Positions 1 through 13,429 of a stretch of 64,000 bases of DNA are shown piece by piece. The position numbers and the translations under genes are program-made. Each line of letters begins with the position of its first letter. Position 1 is the first letter of the stretch. The notes below the pieces were generated by a model. The model had not been told where the DNA came from. It did not search any database and saw only the letters and a program-made list of their open reading frames with translations. The stretch covers positions 21,849,001 through 21,913,000 of the forward strand of contig NC_037092.1 of assembly GCF_002994745.2 (NCBI RefSeq), read 5' to 3'. The DNA comes from Rosa chinensis. Its lineage: Eukaryota; Streptophyta; Magnoliopsida; Rosales; Rosaceae.

Positions 1-370
1 CCCTGGGCCTTTCGGTTTCAAATGCGCAGTTTGCAGGCTAGATTAGTTGAGGTCGGACGTACATGAAGTTAGTTGAGGCATGGCCAACAACACCGCTTCC
101 GTATTCAATTTTATCCATGTTTTCCTTGTTTACCTTTGATATTAGATTGCTCTGATAACCTATAGGATTAATGTTGTTAAGTTGAGATTTGTGTAGTGTG
201 AATTGGAAGATGTTGTAGAGTTGTTTAGTTTTGAGAGCAGGGTGGCTCCATGAGTTTTTGGAGGGTTATTTAGAAGTGTGAATGTATTTTTACAGGTTTT
301 GGATAGTCTATTTTAGGGGTGACTCTGCCGAATTTTGGTAAAATTATTCCTAAGGTGGACCCCATAAGGC

Positions 371-1762
371 CACTTCGGATTTCAGGGTGAAATTAGGGGC
401 GGGTCATGTCATTATGGCTCAAGGCTTCTCACAAAACGCCCTAAAATCGACTACAATGAGACATATTCTCTCGTAATGGATGTTGTTGCACTCCACTACC
501 CTGTCAGTTTGGTAGTTTCCTAATAACTGAATATGCAGCTTACAAATGTGGTCACTGTGTATCTCTATGGGGATCAAGATACGGAATATACATGAAGGTT
601 CATAGTGAACGTCAATTACCCAAGTCAAGTGGCTCTAGACCACGGAGCGCGTTTACAATAAGGTTGAAATGCTCACTAAAGTGACTACTTGATTAGGAAG
701 GGATATGCCCACGCGTTTTCATAACAAGTTTCGGATTCTATCGCAGTTCATGTTGAACATGATCTTCTTTGGAAGCCCTTAAAGAGTTAAGGGAAACCGC
801 TGAACACTTGAAATCCGAGTTTGAGATGAAGGATTTTGGGAGAACACGATTATGTCTCGGTTTGAAACTTGAGCATCATGTTGATAGATGCTTAGGCATT
901 TTGATAAGGTCAAGCCTCCTAGCACCCCCATGATCGTCCGTAGTCTTGATCCTGAAATGGATGTTCTACGTCCAAAGGATGATGATGAAGATATGCTAGA
1001 GGCAGAAGTGCCTTATTTAAGTACAATAGGAGCATTATTGTACTTAGCTCAATGCACAAGAACGGACATCTCATTTGCACTAAACCTTTTAGCTAAGGTA
1101 TGGCTTTGCGCCAACGCGACGCCATTGGATTGGTGTAAAAAATATCCTTCGGTACTTGAGATGTACGATTGATATGGGCTTGTTCTATCCCTACAGAGAG
1201 AAAAGATTGATTCGGACCCATCACACACCAAGAACGCCGCCAATATTGGCCCTCGTCCTCTATCCCCATCCCAAAACAACATGTGTTTTGGAAGGTTTTG
1301 CTGATATTGGGTATCTCTCTGACCCACACAAAGGTCATTCCCAAACTAGTTAAGTGTTCACCATGGGTAAAGACCGTGATATCTTGGAGGTTTATAGAAT
1401 AGACCTTAGTCACTATATCTTCAAACAATGCAGAGATTATTGCTTTTCATGAAGTGGTTCGTAAATGTATATGGATTTGATCCATAATTACGCATGTTCG
1501 AACAATTGTGGTTTGAAGTCTACCACAAATGAGCCTACGAGCATTTAAGATAATGCTGCTTGTTTTGAAAAAATGAAGCAATGCTACATCAAAAGCGACA
1601 ACACTAAGCATAATCAACAACAACAGACTCTCCTCAAGATCAAAGTGAACTAGGTTCGATCTGAGGACAGTGTGGCAGACTTGCTCACTAAGTCATTGCC
1701 TAAATTTCACTTTCGAGAAACGTGTTGGTAGCATCGTTTGCGGAAGTTATCCAAACTCCCAT
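371..1762 (+). pseudogene. Degenerate Ty1/copia reverse transcriptase-RNase H remnant
   Basis: This is the C-terminal end of a copia polyprotein, which would copy element RNA into DNA. Reading across frames, the start resembles the copia RT stretch VAQGFSQ..YDETYS (about 410-470). A piece like EIYMKV follows near 575. The best-kept part (888-1172) holds YLSTIGALLYLAQCTRTDISFALN, the typical copia motif before RNase H. Frames then shift to GTIDMGLFYPYREKRL near 1160. RNase H hallmarks follow: an AEIIAFHE-like stretch near 1430, a DNAAC-like stretch near 1548, and ADLLTKSLPK at 1677-1706. Many stops and frameshifts break it, so it cannot make protein. The purine-rich tract and 3' LTR follow directly. 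The 5' half of the element lies outside the window or is lost. Confidence 0.85.
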
Positions 1763-1928
1763 GACCGTAGTCATCAGGGGGAGATGTCTACATGTAAGGT
1801 CTTGAAACGTGAAGGGTGTGTTGTTCTCTTTTTCCCCTTCGACCGAGGTTATTTTTGTTTCACTGGGTTTTTGTTACTCGATAAGGTTTTTATTGAGGCA
1901 ACGAGAGGAGCACCATGGTTGGGCGACA

Positions 1929-1938
1929 CAAGGGGGAG
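1929..1938 (+). other. Polypurine tract of the copia remnant
   Basis: A purine run (CAAGGGGGAG) sits directly before the TGTTC start of the LTR. This is where the plus-strand primer of a copia element is expected. An earlier AGGGGGAGA at about 1776-1784 is a second purine run, but it does not border the LTR. Confidence 0.6.
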
Positions 1939-3151
1939 TGTTCAAGTAAATTCAGAATATGTGTCTGGCCCAAACTCTAGGTTTAGAATTAGAGATATTC
2001 TCGGAGATATTCATTGATATCCAATTAATTGTAGAGAAAATTAGATATAAACCCAAAAATATAAGCTTCTATTGAGAAAAACCCATAGATATTTTTCTTT
2101 CAATTTACACCCATTCTACATAAGCAAACCTTCCATATAAAGTATATGTCTATAATTAATGGTTTTTCTCATTCTTTTGATATATCTAATATGCCCTTCT
2201 GATTATGGAGGGTTAAATTAAGTAACTTGCTTAATCTTATCATCCATTTGAATTTGAAATATTAAGCTAAAAAATCAATCATAATCAATTACGTCCTTAA
2301 TTTCTTCCTTACTTTATATTTTGATTACTGACTTGAATATATATTTCTATATATACTCATTACAATAGTAGCTCATTTCTAGCACAAATTTCAATTATTG
2401 TTTTCCTTATATGTAGGTATTTTGTTTTCGAATAGATTTTCAATTTTCTTTTCCTTGATGGGGTCAATTATTGTTTCAAAAGATGAAAAGAGATTTTGAT
2501 TCAATCACTGGGAGAAAATATTTTTCTTGCTTGAAAGAAATGGCGGGGGGCAAGCAGGTATGATACTTCTTTCTTGTGTCTATGAAGAACGACTAAAGAT
2601 ATGTTCTTAAAGCTTTTGTTATTGTGTTTTCACTTCTAGGCTCACACTCGGTGGCTCTCTATATTCTCAAAAGATTTCTAATTATAAGATATGTATCTTG
2701 TTCTTGGATTACTTTCTTCTTCTTTTTAGGTATATTGTCATATTAATCCCATGATAGCTTTCTACTCTCAACAACTACATTTCTAATTTATCTACTAAGT
2801 AATTAGATGTAAGTGAGGAGTGAATACCATGAACCTTCAATCTAAAAAAAGGTCGTATCTTCTACAATCATAGGTATAATATAATAGAAAACCTAATAAA
2901 GAGGTATGATACAAAAAAAACAAAAAAAAATGATCGTAATATAGAGGTGTCTGTGTCATACAAAAAGAAACAAAAAGAAACCTCCTATATATTAGATACA
3001 TACTTGAAATCAAATTAACTAGAAGAAGTGTTCTGATGATCAAGTACTTTATTATATAGGTATACGCATATATTATAGAGACTTTCAACCTAATAAACAT
3101 GATCAACTTGCAATGATAGAATACCTAAAAAAGAAGCTGATGTTGAAAATG

Positions 3152-3862
3152 CAAGGTTCTAAAAATCGGCGCCTAGCCCCGCCTAGGCGCTAGGCGCAGC
3201 TATACCGTTCCGATTCTCCCCTAGTCGAGCGAGCTGGGCATTAGGAATAAAGTCGGCTGCCTAGGCGGCTCTGGGCGGCTCTGCCTGGGCGCTGGACGAC
3301 TAGGCAGCTTCTTTTTTTTTTTTCTTTTAATCCTTGTCAAAACTCAACAATGAAGATTCATTCTCTCAACTAAAAACTCAATCCTCTGACTTGATCAAAG
3401 CAACGAAGATCGATGGGTTGTGCTTTGGAAGAGTAGACTTTCGCTTTTGGCTTCATTGTTGACGAGATCGGGAAAAGAGAACTTTAGGAGACGAGGAGGA
3501 GGAGGGCGAGAGGAACGTAATTAGGAGCGCTGCAGAATTGAATAACGTTGATGGGGCTGTACGTGGATGAATTTTCAGATCAGCGGCAAAGCTTCTTTGG
3601 AAGATAGGACCAGGGAGGAGGGGGGAAGAGAGAGAGAGAGCACTGCGGCACATATTTCCTTACTCTTCTAGATTAGCTGATACACCCAGCTGCCAGCAAT
3701 GACTTTATATTTATCTTTTCAAAAACAACATTATAAAATCATTATATTGTTTAAAGAGAATGAAAGAAAGAGAGAAAGAGAGCTGGAAGAGAGACAAGAG
3801 TGGAAGAATACTAGAATAGTGGGAGGTTGGAATTGAGCCGAAGTCTCAAGTTGTTAATTTAA

Positions 3863-3908
<46 letters not shown>

Positions 3909-4150
3909 TTAGGAGAAAAATGTTAACCAACAAATGGTGGAGGCCCAACCCGAACTTGTCAATGAGCTATGTCTTAGTACATGCCATTCTTTATATTTTC
4001 AAAGATTATCTATATATTTTATTTTTTATTTATATAATTATTTGTTATAAAAATAAAATAAAAATAAAATATAAAAATAAAAACCCCCTAGGCGGGGCGC
4101 TAGGCCTTGAGTCACCGCCCGACTAGCGCCTAGCGTTTTTTAGAACCTTG
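3152..4150. mobile_element. Non-autonomous hAT-type element, 999 bp, 8-bp TSD TGAAAATG
   Basis: The ends are perfect inverted repeats of at least 14 bp starting CAAGGTTCTAAAAA, followed by imperfect GC-rich inverted sequence built on GGCGCTAGGCG-type motifs. The 8-bp duplicate TGAAAATG at 3144-3151 and 4151-4158 fits hAT transposition. No transposase ORF is present; the 66-codon frame at 3453-3653 has no recognisable domain. An (ATT)n run lies inside at about 3864-3907. It is the innermost layer of a three-level nest: copia LTR, Mutator-like, hAT. Confidence 0.85.
3864..3907. repeat. (ATT)n microsatellite
   Basis: About 14 uninterrupted ATT units inside the hAT-type element. Confidence 0.9.
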
Positions 4151-4812
4151 TGAAAATGATTCTAATAAATAGGTTGATATGAAAATTTCTAGAAATCAAG
4201 TTAGCTAAACATACCTGTCTAATCTTTAGGTTGTAATTAACCTCTGAATTCATAAAATTATGTAAAAAAAGATCCATAATTCTAGCAATCATGATGAATT
4301 TAATGAAAATTGCAATAATAATGGGACCAATAAAAAAGATCTACAATTAAGGTATTTAAAGATGACGTTAATTTTGCTAGTTGACTTATATTTGCCAGAT
4401 TTAAATTATGGCAATTTGTGTAATTCTTCAAAAAATGAAATTTAATATTTTATCCTACTTGGCAATAATTGGGTGTAAATTGAAAAGAAATAATAGGTGG
4501 GTTTTTTCTATTAGATCTTTTAGAAATTGGGTGTAAAATGAAATGCCCCTTAATTGTACGATTATCTTTCCTTGTACAACTTTGATTCTATGTCTTGTAA
4601 TCCTCTATATAAAGAGGCCCCTATAATCAATGAAAGCACGACTCAATTCTCTCTCAATTTCAGTTTTCCTTAAACAGTTTTAGAACCTTTTTTTTTTTTT
4701 TAAAAGAAAAGAAAGAAAAAGCTTCCATTTATTTTCGATCATGTGTTAAATCATTTGCAGATATACAACATCAAGGGATTCCGGGGTCCCAAATATGTGC
4801 TATACATTTACA

Positions 4813-5129
4813 GCACGTTTACTTACTTGGAAGGAAAGGGAATGATTACGGGGTAAAAACATTCCTGCGTTTACTAACACATAAAGGAATCGGAATGATT
4901 CTGGGTAAAAGAAGTCCTGCATTTACTAACACATGAAGGAATCAGAATGAATGTACGTAGATCCCCTCTCGTTATCAGGAATCGATTCCTGAATACTCAA
5001 GAATTCGATTACGAAGGGGGGAGATGGGTTTAGGAATCATTCATCCGGAATCAATACCGATTCATTTCTTCTCCCATTCCACTTGTCTCCGATTCATGAT
5101 TATTCTCCATTCCAAGTAAGTAAACGTGC
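4813..5129. mobile_element. MITE with 20-bp inverted repeats
   Basis: The left end GCACGTTTACTTACTTGGAA is matched by its exact reverse complement at 5110-5129, enclosing 317 bp. Internal sequence is also partly symmetrical, with repeated GGAATGATT and GGAATC motifs. No coding capacity. I could not fix a target duplication, so the superfamily is left open. Confidence 0.7.
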
Positions 5130-6268
5130 CATTAGGATAGACTCGCAGATTTCACACAAATGAGTGTCTTAATTGTTGCGAAATTTACAAGTTCATCCAT
5201 TGTTAATTGCGGATCAGGAAATTAAAAGGGGATTTTCTTTGCAACCGTTTTCCTTCCATCTTCCTGCATAAACAATTCCAGAAATGACATACAGGGGGAT
5301 ACTTTGCTTTGTGATCCATGGCAACTTCTCGATCAATTTCTGTTTAATCAATACGACGACTTTGTAACTTGGATTTGCTCCTTCATATATGATTGCTCCT
5401 TAACATATCAATTATTATTAGGACCATAGTGGAAAGTACGTAGAAAGTGAATTTAACTAGAAACAGAGAAGCTTTCTCAACAGGTCTATATTTGTTGATG
5501 CCTATTGAGATTCACTGATTCAGCCAGGGTCTGTGTCACAACTTTGTAGTTCCAAAAGTTGCTTTACAATACTCGCATATACAGCTACCACTGAGAGACT
5601 CATCAAGGTTCAGTTTCCAGATCTCATTCTATGTCTCTGTTCATTTGCAAAGTGACTGTTTCCAACTTTCCATAGATCCAACGTGCATGTCATTTTTCTA
5701 CCCATGACACGTCTTTGCTCTACTAGCAGGATGGGACTAAGGCTGAACATTCTGGAATGGCCCTCTTCCAGTTTCAATTATTAGTGATGGTGATCAATGA
5801 TCATAAGGACTCGAGAATAGGACTCGCAACAAATTCATTGTATCTTTTCTCACTATCTAAATGCCTAGGGTCCATCTATAAAATTGATGAGCAAACTACT
5901 AAAGATCGTCAAAATGTATTTACTAAAACCATAACAAACATAGTTAATTAGTAAAATAAACGACGGGTGTTAAAGGAAAAATGTGCGTATTTGTTTTTCA
6001 TTGATTTTCTTTTCTTCTTTAATTTTTGGTTTGGAAAATAAATAAATAATCTGACTAAAAAATAAGGAAAAAATGAGCAAATTTACCCATGTGTGAGCAT
6101 GTGTGAAAATGCTAGTCTATAGAATACAAAAAAGTCTATCTTCTAAAGTACACGTATTTTAACGAATTTTTTAAAAGTATAAAATTAGATTGATTTTTCT
6201 CTGATGTCCAAAAGAGACAAGTTGGATTGTTTTTTAAGAAACATTAGCTTGTTTTTATTTTTATATAA
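5130..6268. other. AT-rich stretch without recognised gene
   Basis: No ORF with a recognisable domain, no RNA gene and no clear repeat structure. The 64-codon frame at 5757-5951 looks like chance. Confidence 0.6.
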
Positions 6269-6277
6269 TACCCTTTA

Positions 6278-7207
6278 GGGAGCTTCTATTCATACCTCTA
6301 AAATTAGCCTTTAAACCTCTCTACTTGATAGACCTCCAACTTACTTTTACATATAATCAATATGCTATCTACACCTCCCTAATTTTCCCACAATACCCTT
6401 CATCCAATAAAATCAATAAAAGCCTTATTATTTTTTTTTTAATACATGTATTCTAAATGTGTGTTGCTAAATGAACCCAAACAAACATCTTAACACACCT
6501 AGCAAATTTTTTTATTATCATTCATTTCCAACTTGATAGATATCCAGTGTCCTCTCCTATTAATTTTTCTAAACCCTATATTCAAAACCTCTAACATTAC
6601 CCAGCGTCCTCTCCTACATTGAGAGACACCCATGTTTTATATTTCACATGGTTTCAACAAATCATTGAACTTCCATTGGCGATTATCATCTTTTGGAGCA
6701 TTGGTGTTCAATAGGGTTGCAAAAAAATTTGGTTTTGTGAGATTGAGATTCTCTATTGCAACATACCTGGTAGGAAATTAAAGCAAAGCCATGCATCTTT
6801 GTTGTCTTTATTTCATATGAACTTATACATGTCAAGAAGAAAAGGTCAATTAAAGGTCCAATTGATCCAAAGAAAGTAACTGACCATAGTAGCATGACCT
6901 ATAATTGCAGAGATATATGTTAAGGATGAGAGATTACCCAAGAAACATCATCTCAATCTACAAGGTCAAGAACGAAGTAAGTGACGTCTTCAATAGATTT
7001 TGATCTATATTTTAGGATTTATAGTGGAGGAGAAGGTTTTTTCCAAGTTGAAGACAACGTATTGTTCGTGGAGGTAAGAAGAGACTTTTTTTTCCTCTCT
7101 TTTTTGTGTCTTTATTGGTTATTTGATATGAGTTGACAAAGTTAACTATCACTTGGAAAAAGAGAGAGGTCTAAGTGCCAAATTTGGAGGTATGAATAGA
7201 AACTCCC
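6278..7207. mobile_element. Mutator-like MITE, 930 bp, 9-bp TSD TACCCTTTA
   Basis: The duplicate TACCCTTTA lies at 6269-6277 and 7208-7216. The element begins GGGAGCTTCTATTCATACCT and ends with a near-perfect inverted copy of it (one mismatch in the first 20 bases). A 9-bp duplicate with terminal G/C fits Mutator-like elements. No transposase is present. A fragment near 6463-6500 (TTGCTAAATGAACCC) resembles sequence at 11132-11148, so this element carries or abuts another repeat. Confidence 0.8.
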
Positions 7208-7351
7208 TACCCTTTAAATCTAAACTGTCCAAAGCTGTGTCGATACATTAATTTCGTTGTCTTCTAGATTCTAGATCGTAAATTAAGTCATTTTATCGGG
7301 TACCAATTTTCAAATCTAGCTATCAATATATTGGATCTTAATTCTCTTTTC

Positions 7352-8259
7352 TGATTAAAGAGGAGATTTCATTAATTTAAGAGCCAGAACGACATATACA
7401 ATAATTTCTTATACTTACCCCCTACATCAGTGGCCAAGTAATTTAGAAATAACCAGTATCACTTACTAGAACATTGAAGCTCACTTATCCAGTGAGCCTA
7501 CAAGGCTATGACTAGTCTTCTAACACAAAATTTAAATTAAATGAGAATCCCTTCTCCAGTGCACTCAATTGTGGTGTTCAGAATTCTCTCTAACTAAGTG
7601 TAACAATACTGCATAAAATATAGACGAAAGGCTAACAAAGCCGTAATTAAAGCCAAGACTTAGCCCAAGTTGGCTGACCCGCTCTCCATGAGGCCCAAAG
7701 ACCCCATCCCTCCCCCAAAGAGAGCAATCCACCCCAATAGGCCCAAGAAGGCTTTGTATCTGGCATTGACCAAATAGCGCCACCAAGCACGCTGCAGAGG
7801 CCTCCAAACGATGATTGCACGACAAGGTCTTCCAACGGCTTGCACCCGCACCACCCAACCTTGATCTGCTTCTCTAAACCATTGAAGCTAGAAGGCAAAC
7901 CAAAGAACCCGCCCCAAGTCCAGCCATGTAGCATCATCGGTTGATAACCTTCATCAACGCCATCGTAGATCCACGCCGCACGAGCATAAGATCTGATCCA
8001 TCCATGGTGCGCCTTTAGGGACACCATGTACATGGAATTCAGACCAAAATGTTGTCGTTGGAGCTATCTGGCCTAGAAACATTACTTGGAGAGCTTGAGA
8101 CGTTGTCTTCCTTCATAGAAGATACGTCGTTACTAGTGGACAACCAAAGCAATAGCCAAAAATAGACATCGCAATGGGGGAGATGGACGGAGGCTGAATC
8201 CGTTACCTCCTCTTAAGTGAGAAAGAGGTCGACTGCTAGGAAATCGTCGCAGAATCATC
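7352..8259 (-). mobile_element. A-poor copy of the LINE-mobilised retroposon family (copy A)
   Basis: Read on the minus strand this segment starts near a GA-rich 5' end and ends ATTAATGAAATCTCC..., the 3' signature shared with copies at 10.9, 14.7, 23.7, 37.0 and 48.1 kb. A possible 9-bp duplicate TCTCTTTTC lies at 7343-7351 and 8260-8268. GC-rich minus-strand frames (e.g. 7647-8033, 128 codons) cover it but have no known domain. There is no long A-tail, so it is either old or its tail was trimmed. Confidence 0.45.
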
Positions 8260-8268
8260 TCTCTTTTC

Positions 8269-9048
8269 ATTTTAGATCATAAATACTTACTGTAGACATA
8301 GATTGATTGTCGACTTTGTACACTTTCAATCTTTCATAGGCACTGAATTGATATTGTAAAAATTCACTTGTCTTTCAAATCTAAGATTTGAGACCACTTT
8401 AAGATTTAAGATTTCATACATAATCCAGACTCGGTTTGAAACTTTGAATATTGTTCATATCTTAAACTCATCTCAATTGAATGGTTCATAATATGCTCCT
8501 ACTTGAGATGTAGGGATCAATAAATAATTAGCACTCTATACTTGTTGGCTATGAAAAACATAACAATTAGACCAATACCTAAATGGTCGTGAATTACTTA
8601 ATTTGTTTGCACCTGACGACCCATGATTTGTAATTGAGCTCTATTATTAGACAGAAGAAGAAAGAGAGTGATGGAGTAAGACAATAACTTGTACCAAATA
8701 AGTTAGAGAAAAGAGTACAATGATTCATTTTACATCATAGAAAGCATTATCATTGACAGTTGTAGATGAAGATGAAGTAAATGAACAAATATCCCTGTGG
8801 GGACAGATGGATGATCAGCAATCCACCTCTTCTCTGATAGATTTTCCAGTCGGTTCGAACCTCAACGATATTTCCTTAAAAGAAATATGTAATTATCATA
8901 ATTTCTACAAGCAAGGTAAACCCTAGTTACATGATGAAAAAACTTAATTGATAGTCTTAACCTATATTCCTGAGTATAATCAAGAACCCCAAGTTCAAGT
9001 ACAAGAAAGGACTTTGATTTTTTTTTTTTTTGTATATATTATTTTTAT
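8269..9048. other. 3' flank of the GA2ox gene, no recognised feature
   Basis: AT-rich sequence downstream of the GA2ox stop codon. A T-rich run at about 9018-9031 lies just past the stop codon and would fall in the transcript's 3' untranslated part. No poly(A) signal was assigned with confidence. Confidence 0.5.
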
Positions 9049-10360
<1,312 letters not shown>

Positions 10361-10498
10361 GTTGGAGGAAAGATGAGAATGAATTGTAGAGATGAATATT
10401 GAAATATTGAAAATACGAAGGAAGTTGATATGGCTTGAGAGTAGTGTAGAGAGGTACTTTGAGTTTGAGGCAGTGTGTTTTGGGGTTTTGGTTCTTGG

Positions 10499-10510
10499 CT
10501 ATTTATAGGA
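10499..10510 (-). promoter_or_regulatory. TATA box of GA2ox
   Basis: The minus strand reads CCTATAAATAGC about 140 bp upstream of the ATG, a near-ideal plant TATA box. Transcription would start near 10470, leaving a 5' UTR of roughly 110 nt. No other strong TATA lies between it and the start codon. Confidence 0.75.
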
Positions 10511-10861
10511 GGAACAGAGAGGGAAGGGCCTTGGAATGTTCATTTAATAAACCCCCCCTAGAAGAAAATTCATATTAAAATTATGGGGCTTTCTTTTTCC
10601 TTGTTAATATCGAAAAGTCTATATTATATATTTCTTTGGTCAAATGTATATTATATGTCTTTGGACTTTCAGTGTTCATTAATATGTTGTGGAAATTTGA
10701 GTCTATAATATAATAATAATATATGAGTTCACTGTTATTTTACTCCCTAACCCAACTTGAATGGTGACTGTGCCCATTACACCATTTAAATGAAAGCAGT
10801 CCAGTCATGACCTCCCCAAGGGATGTAATGAGTAATGAGTATTAGTTCCACTGAATTGAAC

Positions 10862-10985
10862 TTCTTTTTTTTTGGGAAAATAGAAATTTCATTAATAAAG
10901 AAAAAGGGCTTTATGAACAGAGTAAGGAGATCCCTCACCTAAGAGACCAGTTCTGAAGGACAAGTGAATATAACGGTCTGAAAAT
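10862..10985 (-). mobile_element. Short 3' fragment of the A-tailed retroposon family (copy B)
   Basis: On the minus strand the segment ends TTTATTAATGAAATTTC...CCC followed by a run of about nine A (T run near 10865-10874). This matches the 3' signature of the other copies. The 5' boundary is uncertain, so it is a truncated insertion upstream of GA2ox. Confidence 0.45.
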
Positions 10986-11129
10986 AAATACACAATTTTA
11001 ATTTATTATAATTTCATATTTTAAATTTAATACAAGTGATTGAGATGTATTTGTCTCTAATAATCCCTAAAAATTGTCTCTTTAGTAAACAAAAATATAA
11101 GTGAGAGTGACTTAAACAATAATATTGAA

Positions 11130-12000
11130 TCTATGGGTCTTGCTAAATGAACCCAACAAATATCTAAGTATACTCAGCAGTAAAAAATAATTATCTAATT
11201 TCCACTTTTAACCCTATAATTGTACCTAGCAATCTTCATATCCCTTCCCCACACACTCTCTATCAAATTTCTCCAACCTTCAATATTTGATCCCTCCTAA
11301 TTAACTAGTAATAATGAAGATGCCAAACAAATTGGCCTCCATAACAATCTACTTTATGAAAAAAAGTATGAGACCAGTCCAAATTGTGTTTGATCACTTT
11401 GATAATGGGCGTGCAAATCGTCGTGGTTCGTCTCCATATCCTATAAGAGTATAAGTGAAAGCTTAATCCCATGAATCAAAAGAAAACAATCTCCAAATAC
11501 AAATACAAATTAGATTGCACAGAAACCCCAAATACAAATTAGATTGTAATAGAAATGGAAAATCTTGAACCTTATAATCTCATTGAAGGTATTGAACATT
11601 CAACTAGTAAAAGAAGAGTGTAGTAAAGTAATAGCATTTCACCCCATTTTGGTGTTAAGCCTTTCTTGATAATCTGGGAATAGGGGAAATGGAGGCAATC
11701 TCAGCACGCTTCCTCCGTCTCAATTGGGTCCGGCCTCAGAATTGGGTCTTGAAGCACAGGTTGGCTGTCATCTTTGGCCGGAACGAATAGAGACTTTGTG
11801 GGATTCTTCTCTTTTTTGCTAGGCACCATTGAAATCCCTAGCACTGAAGCTTTAATTTCAAACTTTTTTGCTCGGTTTAATTGAGAAAGGAAGTATAGAA
11901 GCTTTTGCTGGGTTTAACTAAAAAAAGGGTATAATTGGAAAATTTGCTGGTGTAAAAAGTTGTTGGATGTACTTAGATATTTGCTGAGTACATTTAAAAA
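11130..12000. mobile_element. Probable TIR element with imperfect inverted ends
   Basis: Sequence at 11146-11180 (CAACAAATATCTAAGTATAC, then CTCAGCA) returns inverted at about 11950-11990 with rearranged block order (TACTCAGCAAATATCTAAGTAC on the other strand). No clean duplicate or exact border was found. The interior has no recognised ORF. It could instead be two inverted pieces of one repeat. Confidence 0.35.
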
Positions 12001-12390
12001 TATCCATAATAATACATACACCGTGCATTATTGCCAACAGTAGCTCTTGCCTCGACATAAAAATCCTAGTTAAGTGTTGCCCTTAAATCCAAGCCCACTC
12101 ACAGTGAAGAATAAGCCCTTACACTAAAAATTTCAATCCATATCTCCCCAAGGACGAGAATCAAACGGTCATTTAAGAGACATATTACATGAAGACATTA
12201 TAACAACTTTAATATGTAGGTTGAAAAGAAAAGTAAAAGAAATAAAGAGATTGCTGGTACGACATAAGACATGGTCTAACCGATAAAATTCATATCTCAG
12301 TTTAAGCACAAAACTCACTAGAATTGCCAACTCATATTTGGAACTGACTCGGAATTCAAATAGAGATGACCCTAGTGTAATAGAACATTA

Positions 12391-12772
12391 GAGCATCTTT
12401 AGCAATGCTAGTCATTTTTTAGTCAAAGTAGCTAAAAAGTCATTTTGACTGGCCACTTTAGAAATACGTCTGCATCAATTCTTTATATTTTAGCTAGATT
12501 TGAATTTTTATCTTTTATTGAATGAAGAGAAAATAGTTTAAATATATTCATAGGAATGTTTTTTTTTTTTTTTAAAAGGATTTATAGGAATGTTTTAAAT
12601 TAACAAAAATAATAGAGTCTCATCTCGCTCTCTATATTTAGGAGCGAGATAACTAAAAGATAAAATAGAGAGTCACTTAAGGGTTTGGTGCAGCTGCTAA
12701 AATTGATAAAAAGTTAAAAATGCTATCCAAAATAGCAAAAGAGCCAAGATAAAGAGTCTGCTAAAAATGTTC
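12391..12772. mobile_element. Tourist-like MITE (GAGCATC ends)
   Basis: The ends GAGCATCTTTAGCA and, inverted, GAACATTTTTAGCA match at 12 of 14 bases and enclose 382 bp. The flanks are TTA on the left and TAA on the right, close to the 3-bp TWA target of PIF/Harbinger elements. It has no coding capacity. It contains a small secondary insertion scar at 12563-12583. Confidence 0.6.
12563..12583 (-). mobile_element. Possible tail-only retroposon insertion
   Basis: The 13-mer ATAGGAATGTTTT occurs at 12550-12562 and 12584-12596, flanking 21 bases that read on the minus strand AAATCCTTTT followed by an A run. This looks like a target duplicate around a severely 5'-truncated, A-tailed insert. Replication slippage is an alternative. 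Confidence 0.4.
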
Positions 12773-13177
12773 TAATACTACTAGATCAGATCCATGCTTA
12801 TTCATATCTCATATTCTCATAAGTACTCTTCTTCTTTTCTCAAGAATAAAGGACACAAAAATTAATTAAAGAAAATGCTCAAATCCATCATATTGAAAGT
12901 TTACACATCCTCTACTTAATTTTGTCATTCATTTTATTTCTATTATGTGAGTTTTTTTTTTCATAGCATAGTAATTAAAAGTATGCAACAACTAGTCTAT
13001 AAGTCGAACTCAAGATCTCTCACTTACAAATAGGAAACTAATGCTACTAGATCAAATGATATTGGACAAGATATTATAGAAGTTAAACATTTTTTTTTAG
13101 TTGAAAATGTTATCCATTGTGCAATTTAGGAAGCACTACAATAATGTCACACCTTAAGGGTCGTCAGAAAGACCGTT

Positions 13178-13352
13178 ACACAGAGTACAGTACCAAGTAC
13201 ACCCCTTAATAGAGTACAATATCAAGAATATCCCTAAACAAAGTACACTACCGAGCATATCCCTAAACAAAGTACACTACCGAGCATACCCCTTAACATA
13301 ATACATTACCAAGCACACTCTTCAACAGAGTACACTACCTAGCAGACTCATA
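13178..13352. repeat. Minisatellite, unit about 29 bp, about six copies
   Basis: Degenerate tandem units centred on AGTACACTACCGAGCATA followed by TCCCTAAACAA. Two central units are nearly identical; outer units are more diverged. It lies outside any ORF. Confidence 0.75.
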
Positions 13353-13429
13353 TCACACCCACATTTTAGGATTACACACAAAACAGAGAAAGTTAGAACC
13401 CCAAAGAGAAATAAATGGACAACAAGACT

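Larger units (their letters stand above)
2034..4549. mobile_element. Mutator-like non-autonomous element with 9-bp TSD, nested in the copia LTR
   Basis: The element is flanked by the 9-bp duplicate TTAATTGTA (2025-2033 and 4550-4558), the length typical of Mutator-like transposons. Its ends are inverted repeats of roughly 75-80 bp: the left end and the reverse complement of the right end share AAACCCA-type blocks and a TTCAATTTACACCC block. Without the nested hAT element it is about 1.5 kb. No transposase was recognised, so it would depend on a partner. The interior (about 2120-3140) is AT-rich with no gene that I recognise. Confidence 0.75.
1939..4676 (+). repeat. 3' LTR of copia remnant, split by a nested insertion
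   Basis: The LTR starts TGTTCAAG right after the purine tract and ends CTTAAACA at 4676. Removing the inserted DNA (2034-4549 plus one 9-bp duplicate) leaves an LTR of about 213 bp, a usual copia size. Its second half carries a TATA-like CTATATAAAGAGG at about 4603-4615. The two halves abut exactly at the TTAATTGTA duplicate, which supports the reconstruction. Confidence 0.8.

Noticed and set aside
8840..8880. tRNA-like GGTTCGAAC motif
   Set aside because: No matching A box or cloverleaf pairing around it.
13178..13352. CRISPR-like regular repeats
   Set aside because: Units are head-to-tail with no spacers, and the genome is plant nuclear DNA.
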